From Prolixibacteraceae bacterium (GTDB taxonomy: Bacteria > Bacteroidota > Bacteroidia > Bacteroidales > Prolixibacteraceae), in NCBI GenBank assembly GCA_016788685.1, contig JAEUSS010000380.1:1-14729 (forward strand): 14,729 nucleotides of DNA, given 5' to 3'. The translations under genes were made by a program, and so were the position numbers. Of this stretch, positions 6,960-13,570 are shown in pieces. The first letter of the stretch is position 1, and every line of letters starts with the position of its first letter. The notes below the pieces were generated by a model. That model worked only from the letters and a program-made list of their open reading frames with translations. It made no database searches and was not told the DNA's origin.

Positions 6960-8138
6960 ATGAGTCGAGTTGTAATAGGATTGTCGGGAGGTGTTGATTC
7001 GAGTGTTGCGGCATATCTGCTGAAACAGCAGGGGCATGATGTGGTGGCACTGTTTATGGTAAACTGGCACGATCGTACCGGAACCATTACCTCTCGCTGT
7101 ACATGGGAAGACGATGCCATGATTGCCGAAATGGTGGCCAAAAAACTGGAAATTCCGTTTCACATCGTCGACCTCAGCAAAGATTATAAGCAGCGTGTGG
7201 TTGATTACATGTTTGCCGAATACAGCAAAGGACGTACTCCCAATCCGGATGTACTGTGCAACCGCGAAATCAAATTTGACATTTTCCTGGACGAATGCAT
7301 GAAGTACGATGCCGACTTTGTGGCAACAGGCCATTATTGCCGGAAATCGGAATTCGAAAAAGACGGACAAATTATCCATCAACTTCTGGCCGGAAAAGAT
7401 AACAACAAAGACCAGAGCTACTTCCTGTGCCAGCTGAATCAGTTTCAGCTGTCGAAAGCCTTGTTTCCGATCGGGCATCTGGAAAAACCAGAAGTGCGCG
7501 AGATCGCCCGCCAACAAAACTTGCCGACAGCCGAACGTAAAGATTCGCAAGGCATTTGCTTTGTTGGCAAAGTCGATCTGCCCACCTTTCTTCAGCAGCA
7601 ACTGGAACCTAAAACCGGCAACGTGATTGAAATTCCGGCTGACTTCATCGCGAAGAAAAAGAACATCGAAAAAACCGAAGCAAACTTCCGTAAACTTTGC
7701 TCGCCATTCCCATATAAACCATGGAACGGCGAAGTAATCGGCGAACATCGCGGAGCTCATTATTATACCGTTGGCCAGCGCAAAGGCCTGAACATCGGCG
7801 GTCATCAGGATCCGCTGTTTGTTATCGGGACCGATGTTAACCGCAACATTTTATATGTCGGCGAAGGAACCGAACATCCGGGACTTTACCGCCCCGGACT
7901 TTTTGTACCGAAGGAAGAAACGCATTGGATACGGACCGACCTGACGATGAACCCGGGAGAATGCCGCAGATACGACCTTCGCATCCGTTACCGGCAGCCG
8001 CTCGAAAAAGCAACCATTTACCAGCGGGAAGAAGGCATGTACATCATTTTTGATGACGAACAGCGCGGCATCACTTCCGGCCAGTTTGCTGCCTGGTATG
8101 AAGGCGATGAGTTGATTGGTTCAGGAGTGATTGCCTGA
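6960..8138 (+). CDS. mnmA: tRNA 2-thiouridylase MnmA
   Basis: MnmA adenylates U34 of tRNA-Lys, -Glu and -Gln and exchanges the oxygen for sulfur delivered by a persulfide relay. The 392-residue product has the PP-loop SGGVDSS (9-15), the catalytic Cys in VLCNREIKF (C100) and the second catalytic Cys in SQGICFVG (C200). TGHY (123-126), KDQSYFL (150-156) and GQRKGLNIGG further on are also family hallmarks, followed by the C-terminal beta-barrel. ATG 6960 directly precedes the first strand (RVVIGLSGG), so the start is well supported. Many Bacteroidota carry more than one mnmA homologue, and the window cannot show whether this is the only one. It appears to be transcribed from its own promoter at 6779-6810. 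Confidence 0.95.
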   Translation: MSRVVIGLSGGVDSSVAAYLLKQQGHDVVALFMVNWHDRTGTITSRCTWEDDAMIAEMVAKKLEIPFHIVDLSKDYKQRVVDYMFAEYSKGRTPNPDVLCNREIKFDIFLDECMKYDADFVATGHYCRKSEFEKDGQIIHQLLAGKDNNKDQSYFLCQLNQFQLSKALFPIGHLEKPEVREIARQQNLPTAERKDSQGICFVGKVDLPTFLQQQLEPKTGNVIEIPADFIAKKKNIEKTEANFRKLCSPFPYKPWNGEVIGEHRGAHYYTVGQRKGLNIGGHQDPLFVIGTDVNRNILYVGEGTEHPGLYRPGLFVPKEETHWIRTDLTMNPGECRRYDLRIRYRQPLEKATIYQREEGMYIIFDDEQRGITSGQFAAWYEGDELIGSGVIA

Positions 8139-8243
8139 AGCCTGCCCCGGCCGATGATGCAAAATACAACATGCCCGATTTGACTTTTTTTACCTTTTGA
8201 CTGCATTTTTTACTCTATCTTTAGAGACTAAAAACGATAATTT

Positions 8244-9122
8244 ATGATCAGATCAATGACTGGGTTCGGGAAAACCGAATTCGAAGTAGGAAATAAAAAA
8301 ATAACCCTCGAAATTAAGTCGCTCAACAGTAAACAGCTCGACATAAATACCAGGATTCCTGCCATGTACCGTGAAAAGGACATTGAAATCCGGCGTTTAA
8401 TTTCGGAAATGCTTACCCGTGGGAAAGTTGATTTTGCTCTCTATCTCGACAACCTGGGGGCCGAAAGTACTTCCCGGATCAATGCGGCAATTATCAAAGA
8501 TTATTACAACCAACTCGTTGAAGTGCATCAGGAACTTGGACTTCCGATCAACGAAACCATTATGCAGAGCATCCTGCGATTGCCCGAAACCGTAAAGATG
8601 GTGTACGACGAACTTGATGAAACAGAATGGCTGATGGTGCGCGAAAACCTGGTTAAAACACTCACTGAGCTTAACCGCTTCCGCGATCAGGAAGGGCTGG
8701 CCCTTAAAGCCGATATTTCAGGCAACATCCAAAACATTCTGGATTTGCTGAAACAAGTGGAACCATTCGAAAATCAACGGATCGAAAACGTAAAGGCTAA
8801 AATCACAGACAGCCTCAACGAACTGCAGTTAAACGGCAACATCGACAAAAATCGTTTCGAACAGGAACTGATTTATTACATGGAAAAACTCGACATCAAC
8901 GAAGAGAAAGTCCGCCTGTCTAACCATTGCAGCTATTTCACCGAAACAATGATGGACGAAACCGAACCTTCGGGACGAAAGCTGGGTTTCATTGCTCAGG
9001 AAATTGGCCGCGAAATCAACACCCTCGGCTCAAAAGCCAACGAAAGCAACCTTCAGCGCATCGTGGTTCAAATGAAAGACAACCTTGAAAAAATTAAAGA
9101 ACAGGCACTTAACGTATTGTAG
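8244..9122 (+). CDS. yicC: YicC-family endoribonuclease
   Basis: The 292-residue product begins MIRSMTGFGKTE, the near-invariant start of YicC/YloC proteins. It continues with EIKSLNSKQLDINTRIP (24-40) and the charged RGKVDFALYL segment. The C-terminal DUF1732 part ends with FIAQEIGREINTLGSKAN and KDNLEKIKEQALNVL. Known members cut RNA and influence small-RNA turnover in E. coli. The order yicC-gmk-nadD is common in Bacteroidota and links the gene to its right-hand neighbours. A 121-nt gap with an inverted repeat separates it from gmk, so co-transcription is possible but not shown. Just upstream is TATCTTTA (8216-8223), one base off the -7 consensus. Confidence 0.94.
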   Translation: MIRSMTGFGKTEFEVGNKKITLEIKSLNSKQLDINTRIPAMYREKDIEIRRLISEMLTRGKVDFALYLDNLGAESTSRINAAIIKDYYNQLVEVHQELGLPINETIMQSILRLPETVKMVYDELDETEWLMVRENLVKTLTELNRFRDQEGLALKADISGNIQNILDLLKQVEPFENQRIENVKAKITDSLNELQLNGNIDKNRFEQELIYYMEKLDINEEKVRLSNHCSYFTETMMDETEPSGRKLGFIAQEIGREINTLGSKANESNLQRIVVQMKDNLEKIKEQALNVL

Positions 9123-9151
9123 AAACACCCTTTAAAATAAAATATTTAAAC

Positions 9152-9216
9152 ACGAAGACACTGACTTTCCTGATAAAATCAGAATTGAATCCCGGTAATT
9201 CTTGTTGTGTCTTCGT
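9152..9216. repeat. Intergenic inverted repeat between yicC and gmk
   Basis: ACGAAGACAC (9152-9161) is the exact reverse complement of GTGTCTTCGT (9207-9216). The 45 nt between them contain two smaller, overlapping stems: CTGAT/ATCAG (9170-9174 with 9178-9182) and AGAATT/AATTCT (9181-9186 with 9197-9202). CACGAAGACAC-type palindromes are, to my recollection, frequent in intergenic DNA of Bacteroidota and other phyla, so this may be one copy of a dispersed repeat family. It lies in the 5' region of gmk and would fold in the transcript. Confidence 0.5.
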
Positions 9217-9243
9217 CGCTTTGTGTTTATAATCTTATAACCT

Positions 9244-9816
9244 ATGCACGGTAAACTCATTATATTTTCGGCGCCATCGGGTGCAGGCAAAACAACCATT
9301 GTTCGACATTTGCTCGAACAGGATTTGAACCTCGAATTCTCCATCTCGGCAACCAGCCGCGGGATGCGCCACACCGAAACTGACGGGAAAGACTATTATT
9401 TTCTGACTCCCGAAGAATTTAAACGGAAGATTGACAACAACGAATTCCTGGAATGGGAGGAAGTTTACGCCGGAGACTTCAAAGGAACATTGAAGTCTGA
9501 AATCGAGAGAATCCGCAACGCGGGTAAACATGTAATTTTTGATGTCGATGTAGTTGGCGGATGCAACATCAAGAAATATTACGGCGATGAAGCATTAGCC
9601 GTATTTATACAGCCCCCTTCGGTTGAAGAACTGCGCAACCGCCTGGTTTCCAGATCAACAGATTCTCCTGAAGTAATTGAGAAACGAGTAGCAAAAGCGG
9701 CCTACGAGTTGACTTTCGCCAGCCAGTTCGACTGCATTATCGTTAACGAAGACCTGACGAAAGCTTTTGAAGAAGCCGAAAACTGCATTCGGGAATTTAT
9801 AAATAAACAACCATGA
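9244..9816 (+). CDS. gmk: Guanylate kinase
   Basis: Guanylate kinase converts GMP plus ATP to GDP plus ADP in the cytosol. The 190-residue protein has the usual length, the P-loop APSGAGKT (10-17), the GMP-binding SATSRGMR (35-42, with R39 and R42), the EFLEWEE segment (67-73) and the lid region with RLVSRSTDSPEVIEKR. One oddity is that the family's Tyr-Gly-(Thr/Ser) element reads F79-K80-G81-T82. A Lys stands where I expect a phosphate-contacting Tyr (Tyr78 in the yeast enzyme). The rest of the active site looks intact. nadD starts inside the last codons (ATGA overlap), giving translational coupling. Confidence 0.95.
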   Translation: MHGKLIIFSAPSGAGKTTIVRHLLEQDLNLEFSISATSRGMRHTETDGKDYYFLTPEEFKRKIDNNEFLEWEEVYAGDFKGTLKSEIERIRNAGKHVIFDVDVVGGCNIKKYYGDEALAVFIQPPSVEELRNRLVSRSTDSPEVIEKRVAKAAYELTFASQFDCIIVNEDLTKAFEEAENCIREFINKQP

Positions 9817-10391
9817 TTAAAACCGGACTCTACTTCGGATCATTCAACCCCATCCATGTCGGACACATGGCCATTGCCAATTTTATGGTCGAGTACACCG
9901 AAATCGATCAGTTGTGGTTTGTGGTAAGTCCGCAGAATCCGCTGAAAAATAAAAAAACGCTGCTCGACGACTACCAGCGGCTCGAACTTGTAAACCGCGC
10001 CATTGGCGATGATTTACGATTCCGGGCCTCAAAAGTCGAGTTCAATCTGCCCAAACCGTCGTACACCATCGATACCTTGACGTACTTGTCCGAAAAATAT
10101 CCGACCCATCAGTTCTATATCCTGATGGGGTCCGACAATCTGGAGAGCATTCATAAATGGAAAAATGCCGATGTCCTGCTGGCCAATTACGACATTATTG
10201 TTTATCCGCGACCGGGCTTCAATCCTGAAAATATAAAAAAATATCCGCGCGTTCAGGTTGCCAATGCACCGCTGATGGAAATCTCTTCAACCTTTATTCG
10301 CGACTCGATCAAGGCTGGCAAAGACATTCGTCATTTTCTCCCCTATCGCACCTGGGATTATCTGCACCAGATGAATTTCTACAAACGATAG
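9813..10391 (+). CDS. nadD: Nicotinate-nucleotide adenylyltransferase
   Basis: NadD joins nicotinate mononucleotide and ATP to make deamido-NAD in NAD biosynthesis. The 192-residue product has the nucleotidyltransferase signature GSFNPIHVGH (9-18, His15 and His18 of the HxGH motif). It also has SPQNPLKN in the substrate loop, ILMGSDNLESIHKW in the middle, and ISSTFIR (157-163), the second ATP-binding motif. Length and start are normal. The 4-nt overlap with gmk makes them one transcript. It ends only 14 nt from the convergent hydrolase gene. Confidence 0.95.
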   Translation: MIKTGLYFGSFNPIHVGHMAIANFMVEYTEIDQLWFVVSPQNPLKNKKTLLDDYQRLELVNRAIGDDLRFRASKVEFNLPKPSYTIDTLTYLSEKYPTHQFYILMGSDNLESIHKWKNADVLLANYDIIVYPRPGFNPENIKKYPRVQVANAPLMEISSTFIRDSIKAGKDIRHFLPYRTWDYLHQMNFYKR

Positions 10392-10405
10392 ACTTTTTCA
10401 GGAGG

Positions 10406-11587
10406 TTACCTGAGAAAACCGGCCACTTTATCAAACACCAGTCTGAAACTTGCATCTACCTGATCATAAATCCGTTCGTTGCCTGTCGGGAACGGGATTT
10501 CGTGAGTATAAGAGTACGGAAAGTCAATAATTTCCACCCGGGTAGGTATGTCCTTCTGCGGGTTCTGTAAAGTAGCCAGGATATCCGCCGGCGGGAAAAC
10601 GGTGTCGCGCGCCAGACCGATAGCGAAAATCCGGTTCCCGACTTTATTCAGCACCTCATTACGCTCCTGCTGCCCTTCTTTCAGGAAAGTCATATACCAC
10701 AAGGTTTTCCAGATACTTTTTAACTCCGGAAGGCAAATCGGCCTCAGATATGCTCTCAGCCGCCGGAAATTTCCGGATGTTGCCAGCCCGTTGAGCCTCC
10801 GGAAAGCCCTGTTATCCATAATGAAGCGTGAAACACCGTTCATGCGGTCGAACGTTGCTCCCCCGCAAAAAAGACATAATTTTGTCTGGTCAAAAAGTTT
10901 TAAGGGGTTGCGCATGATCAACAGCTCCGATAAAAAAGCGCCTATCGAATACGAAAAAATATTAAGCCGGGTATTGCGGGCAAACAGCGGGTGTCTTCCT
11001 TCTTTCAGGGTCAGCGCAAACTGAACCACATCCAGATAACTCTGCATCCCGGAGAGTATAAACTGCTCCGGATAGTTTTCCAAACGGACACTGAGTGCCG
11101 CATTCAGGTAGCTCGAGTCTCTCAGGTCATTGAAACTAGCCTTCCGCTGTGCCGAAACTACCGACATGACCCTCGGATCATTCCATGCCCCGGGCGACCG
11201 GTTCATATGAAAAGCCAGCGGAAAAAGAATCACCGCCTGTCCGGTCTGTTCCGAAAGATATTTGGCCCACACCAGGTATTTGCTCCACGAACGTTCGTTT
11301 AAACCATGCAGCAGCAAAATGGCTTCATCGTTCTTAACTTTCTCTCCGGAAAGAATGATTGGATAAGTAAAACTGTCATTTAACTGAAGTTTAGCTTCCA
11401 TGAGTCCCGCATCAAAGCATCTCCATATCGGTTGTTTTTCCGGAGCAACCACTGCCGGGAAATGGGAATCAAACCGGCAATTGATGATTTCTGTCGACAA
11501 ATCATCAATCCGGATATTAGCCTGATCCATACGAAAACACTGGCTCAGTATTTTTTGCTGAAACGGAAAACTCATCACCTTCACCAT
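10406..11587 (-). CDS. Alpha/beta-hydrolase-fold protein, DUF6051-like
   Basis: The 393-residue product carries an oxyanion-type LLLHGLNERSW (91-101) and a nucleophile elbow FSYSIGAF with Ser214. It has a candidate acid, Asp328 (GLARDTVFPP), and a candidate base, His362 (YSYTHEIPF). The order Ser-Asp-His fits the alpha/beta-hydrolase triad. The elbow reads S-Y-S-I-G rather than G-x-S-x-G. From memory the length and the ~80-residue N-terminal extension resemble the Bacteroidota family DUF6051. There is no signal peptide, so it is probably cytosolic; the substrate is unknown. MVKVMSFPF offers two starts, M1 at 11587 or M5. The gene is convergent with nadD and divergent from the LytTR gene. Confidence 0.8.
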   Translation of the reverse strand: MVKVMSFPFQQKILSQCFRMDQANIRIDDLSTEIINCRFDSHFPAVVAPEKQPIWRCFDAGLMEAKLQLNDSFTYPIILSGEKVKNDEAILLLHGLNERSWSKYLVWAKYLSEQTGQAVILFPLAFHMNRSPGAWNDPRVMSVVSAQRKASFNDLRDSSYLNAALSVRLENYPEQFILSGMQSYLDVVQFALTLKEGRHPLFARNTRLNIFSYSIGAFLSELLIMRNPLKLFDQTKLCLFCGGATFDRMNGVSRFIMDNRAFRRLNGLATSGNFRRLRAYLRPICLPELKSIWKTLWYMTFLKEGQQERNEVLNKVGNRIFAIGLARDTVFPPADILATLQNPQKDIPTRVEIIDFPYSYTHEIPFPTGNERIYDQVDASFRLVFDKVAGFLR

Positions 11588-11861
11588 AGCATCAAAACAT
11601 TAAATATCAAATAATTACACAAACAAAATCAATTTTGAAATTCGAAAAATAAAAATGGTGCTAATCTCCCGATGCAGGGACGAAATAGAAGAAGAGGGAT
11701 GGAAACTGCTATTGCGGGGTGAAATTCAGGAGCCACTCTCAGCCCCTTCGACACGGCAGCACCCTGATTTTGAGTACCCGCCAGAAAATTAGGGCTTCAG
11801 CTCCAAACGCCTGAAAAATATGGTTACTTTTATAGTCAGAACAAACCAACAGGACAATTGC
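11588..11861. other. Divergent intergenic region between the hydrolase and LytTR genes
   Basis: This region should contain back-to-back promoters. The hydrolase-proximal half is AT-rich and includes a short palindrome, CAAAAT-CA-ATTTTG (11624-11637), followed by another A/T-rich partial palindrome; it is a candidate operator. A 45-codon plus-strand frame (11655-11792) is present but shows no family signature or ribosome-binding site. I could not place a convincing TTTG/TAnnTTTG pair for either gene. Confidence 0.35.
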
Positions 11862-12734
11862 ATGGAAAAGGTACAGCGGGAAATACCTGATTTCTTTATC
11901 AATAAAAAAAATACCGTGATCCAGATTGTTTTCACTACGGTATTTGCTTTCGTATTCATCAATATTTACAAACCTTTTGGTTCTCAACACTGGTATAATA
12001 TTACCCAACTGCAGTTTTTTTTCTTCTCCGGATTATTAGTTTTACAAGGCATGCTGGTTGTTCTGCTAAGCCGCGTCATTCTTTTCAGGATCAAAAAATA
12101 CTGTTCGGTTACCATCCGGGATTATGCGCTGATGATAGCGCTCGAAATTATTGTGATGGCCGCATTCTACGCCACCTACGAAAAGCTGATCATCAAAGAT
12201 TCGCGTTCGTTCTTAATGCTGTGGTACGTAGCAAGCGGCAACACTTCACTGATCCTGCTTTGTCCGTACCTGATCAGCTCGCTCTATTTTGCCTGGGAAG
12301 ATAAAAAACATAAGCTCGAAAAGCTGATAAAAGAAAAAAACAGCGCGAACCCCATACCTTTTATTTCATTTTACGACGAAAAAGAAGCCTTAAAACTGAC
12401 CATCAAAACTACCAACCTTCTTTATATTGAGTCAAGCGACAATTACGTTACGATACATTATGCCAACGGCTTTGCCCTTGAAAAATATCTGTTACGCAAT
12501 AGCCTGAAACAGATGGAAAAGATGCTTTGCAAGTACCCCGTAATCCGGTGCCACCGGTCATTCATGGTCAGTATCAGCCAGATAAAGAAAGTCCGAAAAG
12601 GCAAAAAGGGTTACGAAATTGAAATGAATATGCCCGACCGCAAGGTTCTTCCGGTTACAAAAACCTACGAACAAGAAGTCCTGCAATGTTTTCATCCGGG
12701 ACGAAAGCCGGCCCAAAGCCGTGAAAATGAATAA
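11862..12734 (+). CDS. Membrane-anchored LytTR DNA-binding regulator
   Basis: Taking ATG 11862 (MEKVQREIPD), the protein has 290 residues. Four membrane helices near residues 18-36, 50-72, 88-106 and 118-145 are followed by a short charged linker (KKHKLEKLIKEK). A LytTR domain follows at ~176-275, with LLYIESSDNYVTIHY (187-201), VIRCHRSFMVSISQIKKV (227-244) and the final LPVTKTYEQEV. LytTR domains bind direct-repeat promoter sites. The four-helix membrane version is common in Bacteroidota and probably senses a membrane or extracellular signal without a separate kinase. A further in-frame ATG at 11820 would add 14 polar residues (VTFIVRTNQQDNC) and looks less natural. No partner sensor kinase is adjacent. 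The target genes are unknown; self-regulation or control of the divergent hydrolase is possible. Confidence 0.88.
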   Translation: MEKVQREIPDFFINKKNTVIQIVFTTVFAFVFINIYKPFGSQHWYNITQLQFFFFSGLLVLQGMLVVLLSRVILFRIKKYCSVTIRDYALMIALEIIVMAAFYATYEKLIIKDSRSFLMLWYVASGNTSLILLCPYLISSLYFAWEDKKHKLEKLIKEKNSANPIPFISFYDEKEALKLTIKTTNLLYIESSDNYVTIHYANGFALEKYLLRNSLKQMEKMLCKYPVIRCHRSFMVSISQIKKVRKGKKGYEIEMNMPDRKVLPVTKTYEQEVLQCFHPGRKPAQSRENE

Positions 12735-12813
12735 TTTTGCCAAACGACAATTCAAATCCGGTTCTTTAAAATCAGACACATTTCCTGCAAAAACAACAAG
12801 AACCATCTAGTAA

Positions 12814-12829
12814 TATATTTGTATATTTG
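12814..12829 (+). promoter_or_regulatory. Candidate -7 element(s) of the molybdenum-cofactor operon
   Basis: TATATTTG occurs twice in tandem (12814-12821 and 12822-12829), each matching TAnnTTTG. No TTTG sits at the expected -33 distance, so support is partial. Initiation near 12836 would place the whole structured leader in the transcript. Confidence 0.45.
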
Positions 12830-12838
12830 CATGTATTG

Positions 12839-12982
12839 AAAACTCCGAGTTTTGAAGGCTAAGTTCACCGGATATGCCTTCACAACCATTGGGCCGAAAG
12901 CGGAAACGTTTCGGCCTCCCGATTTCCGCAGTGGCGGAATGAATCCGGAAAGGAGCAGTTGTAAGCCGTCATCCGGCCTGCT
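12839..12982 (+). promoter_or_regulatory. Molybdenum-cofactor (Moco) riboswitch aptamer
   Basis: The leader of the MobB-like/moeA operon contains GGGCCGAAA (12891-12899), which pairs with TTTCGGCC (12909-12916) through CG pairs and a GAAA tetraloop (12903-12906). It is followed at once by TCCCG and then by GGAAAGG (12947-12953). The GGGC-GAA...TTCG-CCTCCCG...GGAAAGG order matches the Moco riboswitch as I remember it from the E. coli moaA leader. Upstream, GAAGGC (12854-12859) pairs with GCCTTC (12876-12881). An extra hairpin (12923-12929 with 12934-12940) sits between CCCG and GGAAAGG. A closing helix may be CTCC 12843-12846 with GGAG 12952-12955, or AACT 12841-12844 with AGTT 12957-12960; I could not decide. 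The downstream genes are Mo-cofactor genes, which supports the call independently. Confidence 0.85.
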
Positions 12983-13021
12983 GTTAATGCCTCTTTCCAA
13001 CAAATTTTGAAAGGCATTAAC
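12983..13021 (+). promoter_or_regulatory. Riboswitch expression platform hairpin hiding the ribosome-binding site
   Basis: Positions 12983-12997 (GTTAATGCCTCTTTC) pair over 13 bp, with a 2-nt bulge, with 13009-13021 (GAAAGGCATTAAC). The 3' arm contains the only Shine-Dalgarno-like sequence, GAAAGG (13009-13014), and ends on the base before the ATG at 13022. The same CTTTCC (12993-12998) can instead pair with the conserved GGAAAG of the aptamer (12947-12952), so the two folds exclude each other. This points to translational rather than transcriptional control; there is no U-tract after the hairpin. Confidence 0.75.
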
Positions 13022-13570
13022 ATGACGCAAACTTCGAAAAATATTCTGTTGGTTTCGGGCTCCGGACAAAATGTCGGTAAAACAAGTTTCATTTGCCGGA
13101 TGATCACTCAGTACACCAACCGTCAGCCCGTTGCAATAAAAATCACCCCGCATTTTCATCACCCGTCCGATGGGCTACGGCCGGTAATCGTTACCGACAA
13201 CTACCGGATTTTTCAGGAAACAGATCCGAATACAACGAAAGACAGCTCGCGTTTTTTACAAGCCGGCGCCAAACTCGTTTTTTACATTCAGACAACCGAT
13301 GCTTTTCTGAAAGAAGCTTTTATGCTGACAAGCCGGCAAATCGCACCTGACCAACCTGTTATTATTGAGTCTGCGGCATTACGGAAATTTATCACCCCCG
13401 GACTTTATCTTTTTATTCAGAAAAAATATGAAGAGGTTAAACCTTCGGCTCTCGAAATGCAAAAACTGGCCGATGCCACTGTTTTTTCAGACGGAGAATG
13501 TTTCAGCATTCAACCTGAACGGATAATTTTTGATCAAACCTGGAAAATAAAACATGATGATAACGCTTGA
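13022..13570 (+). CDS. MobB-like P-loop NTPase of molybdenum-cofactor metabolism
   Basis: The 182-residue protein has a P-loop GSGQNVGKT (13-21) after the first strand. It continues with a KITPHFHH segment (40-47), and TTKDSSRFLQAGAKLVFYI (71-89) resembles the DSxRxxxAGA stretch of MobB. PVIIES then sits where MobB carries its conserved acidic strand. MobB binds GTP and assists MobA in attaching GMP to molybdopterin. The fit is good in layout but the P-loop is divergent (QNVGKT rather than SGSGKTT), so I give no gene symbol. ATG 13022 is chosen over the in-frame TTG at 13007 because that TTG lies within the regulatory hairpin. The gene follows the Moco riboswitch and overlaps moeA by 17 nt. 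Confidence 0.82.
   Translation: MTQTSKNILLVSGSGQNVGKTSFICRMITQYTNRQPVAIKITPHFHHPSDGLRPVIVTDNYRIFQETDPNTTKDSSRFLQAGAKLVFYIQTTDAFLKEAFMLTSRQIAPDQPVIIESAALRKFITPGLYLFIQKKYEEVKPSALEMQKLADATVFSDGECFSIQPERIIFDQTWKIKHDDNA

Noticed and set aside
6869..6997. Short 42-codon frame in the mnmA leader overlapping the mnmA start
   Set aside because: It could be a leader peptide but has no regulatory codon run. Its C-terminal part simply reads mnmA out of frame.
6885..7805. 306-codon minus-strand frame across the mnmA 5' half
   Set aside because: It is a shadow frame opposite a well-supported gene, with no recognisable domain.
10398..10413. TCAGG/CCTGA hairpin between the convergent nadD and hydrolase genes
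   Set aside because: The stem is only 5 bp and is followed by A residues rather than U on both strands, so it is not supported as a terminator.
11655..11792. Plus-strand 45-codon frame MVLISRCRDEIEEEGWK in the hydrolase/LytTR gap
   Set aside because: It has no visible ribosome-binding site or family resemblance, and lies where divergent promoters are expected.
12921..12982. Cobalamin riboswitch, suggested by AATCCGG and GCAGTTGTAAGCC
   Set aside because: The B12 box core and its GGG/CCC pairing are missing. The upstream GGGC...CCTCCCG...GGAAAGG order and the downstream Mo-cofactor genes fit the Moco family much better.
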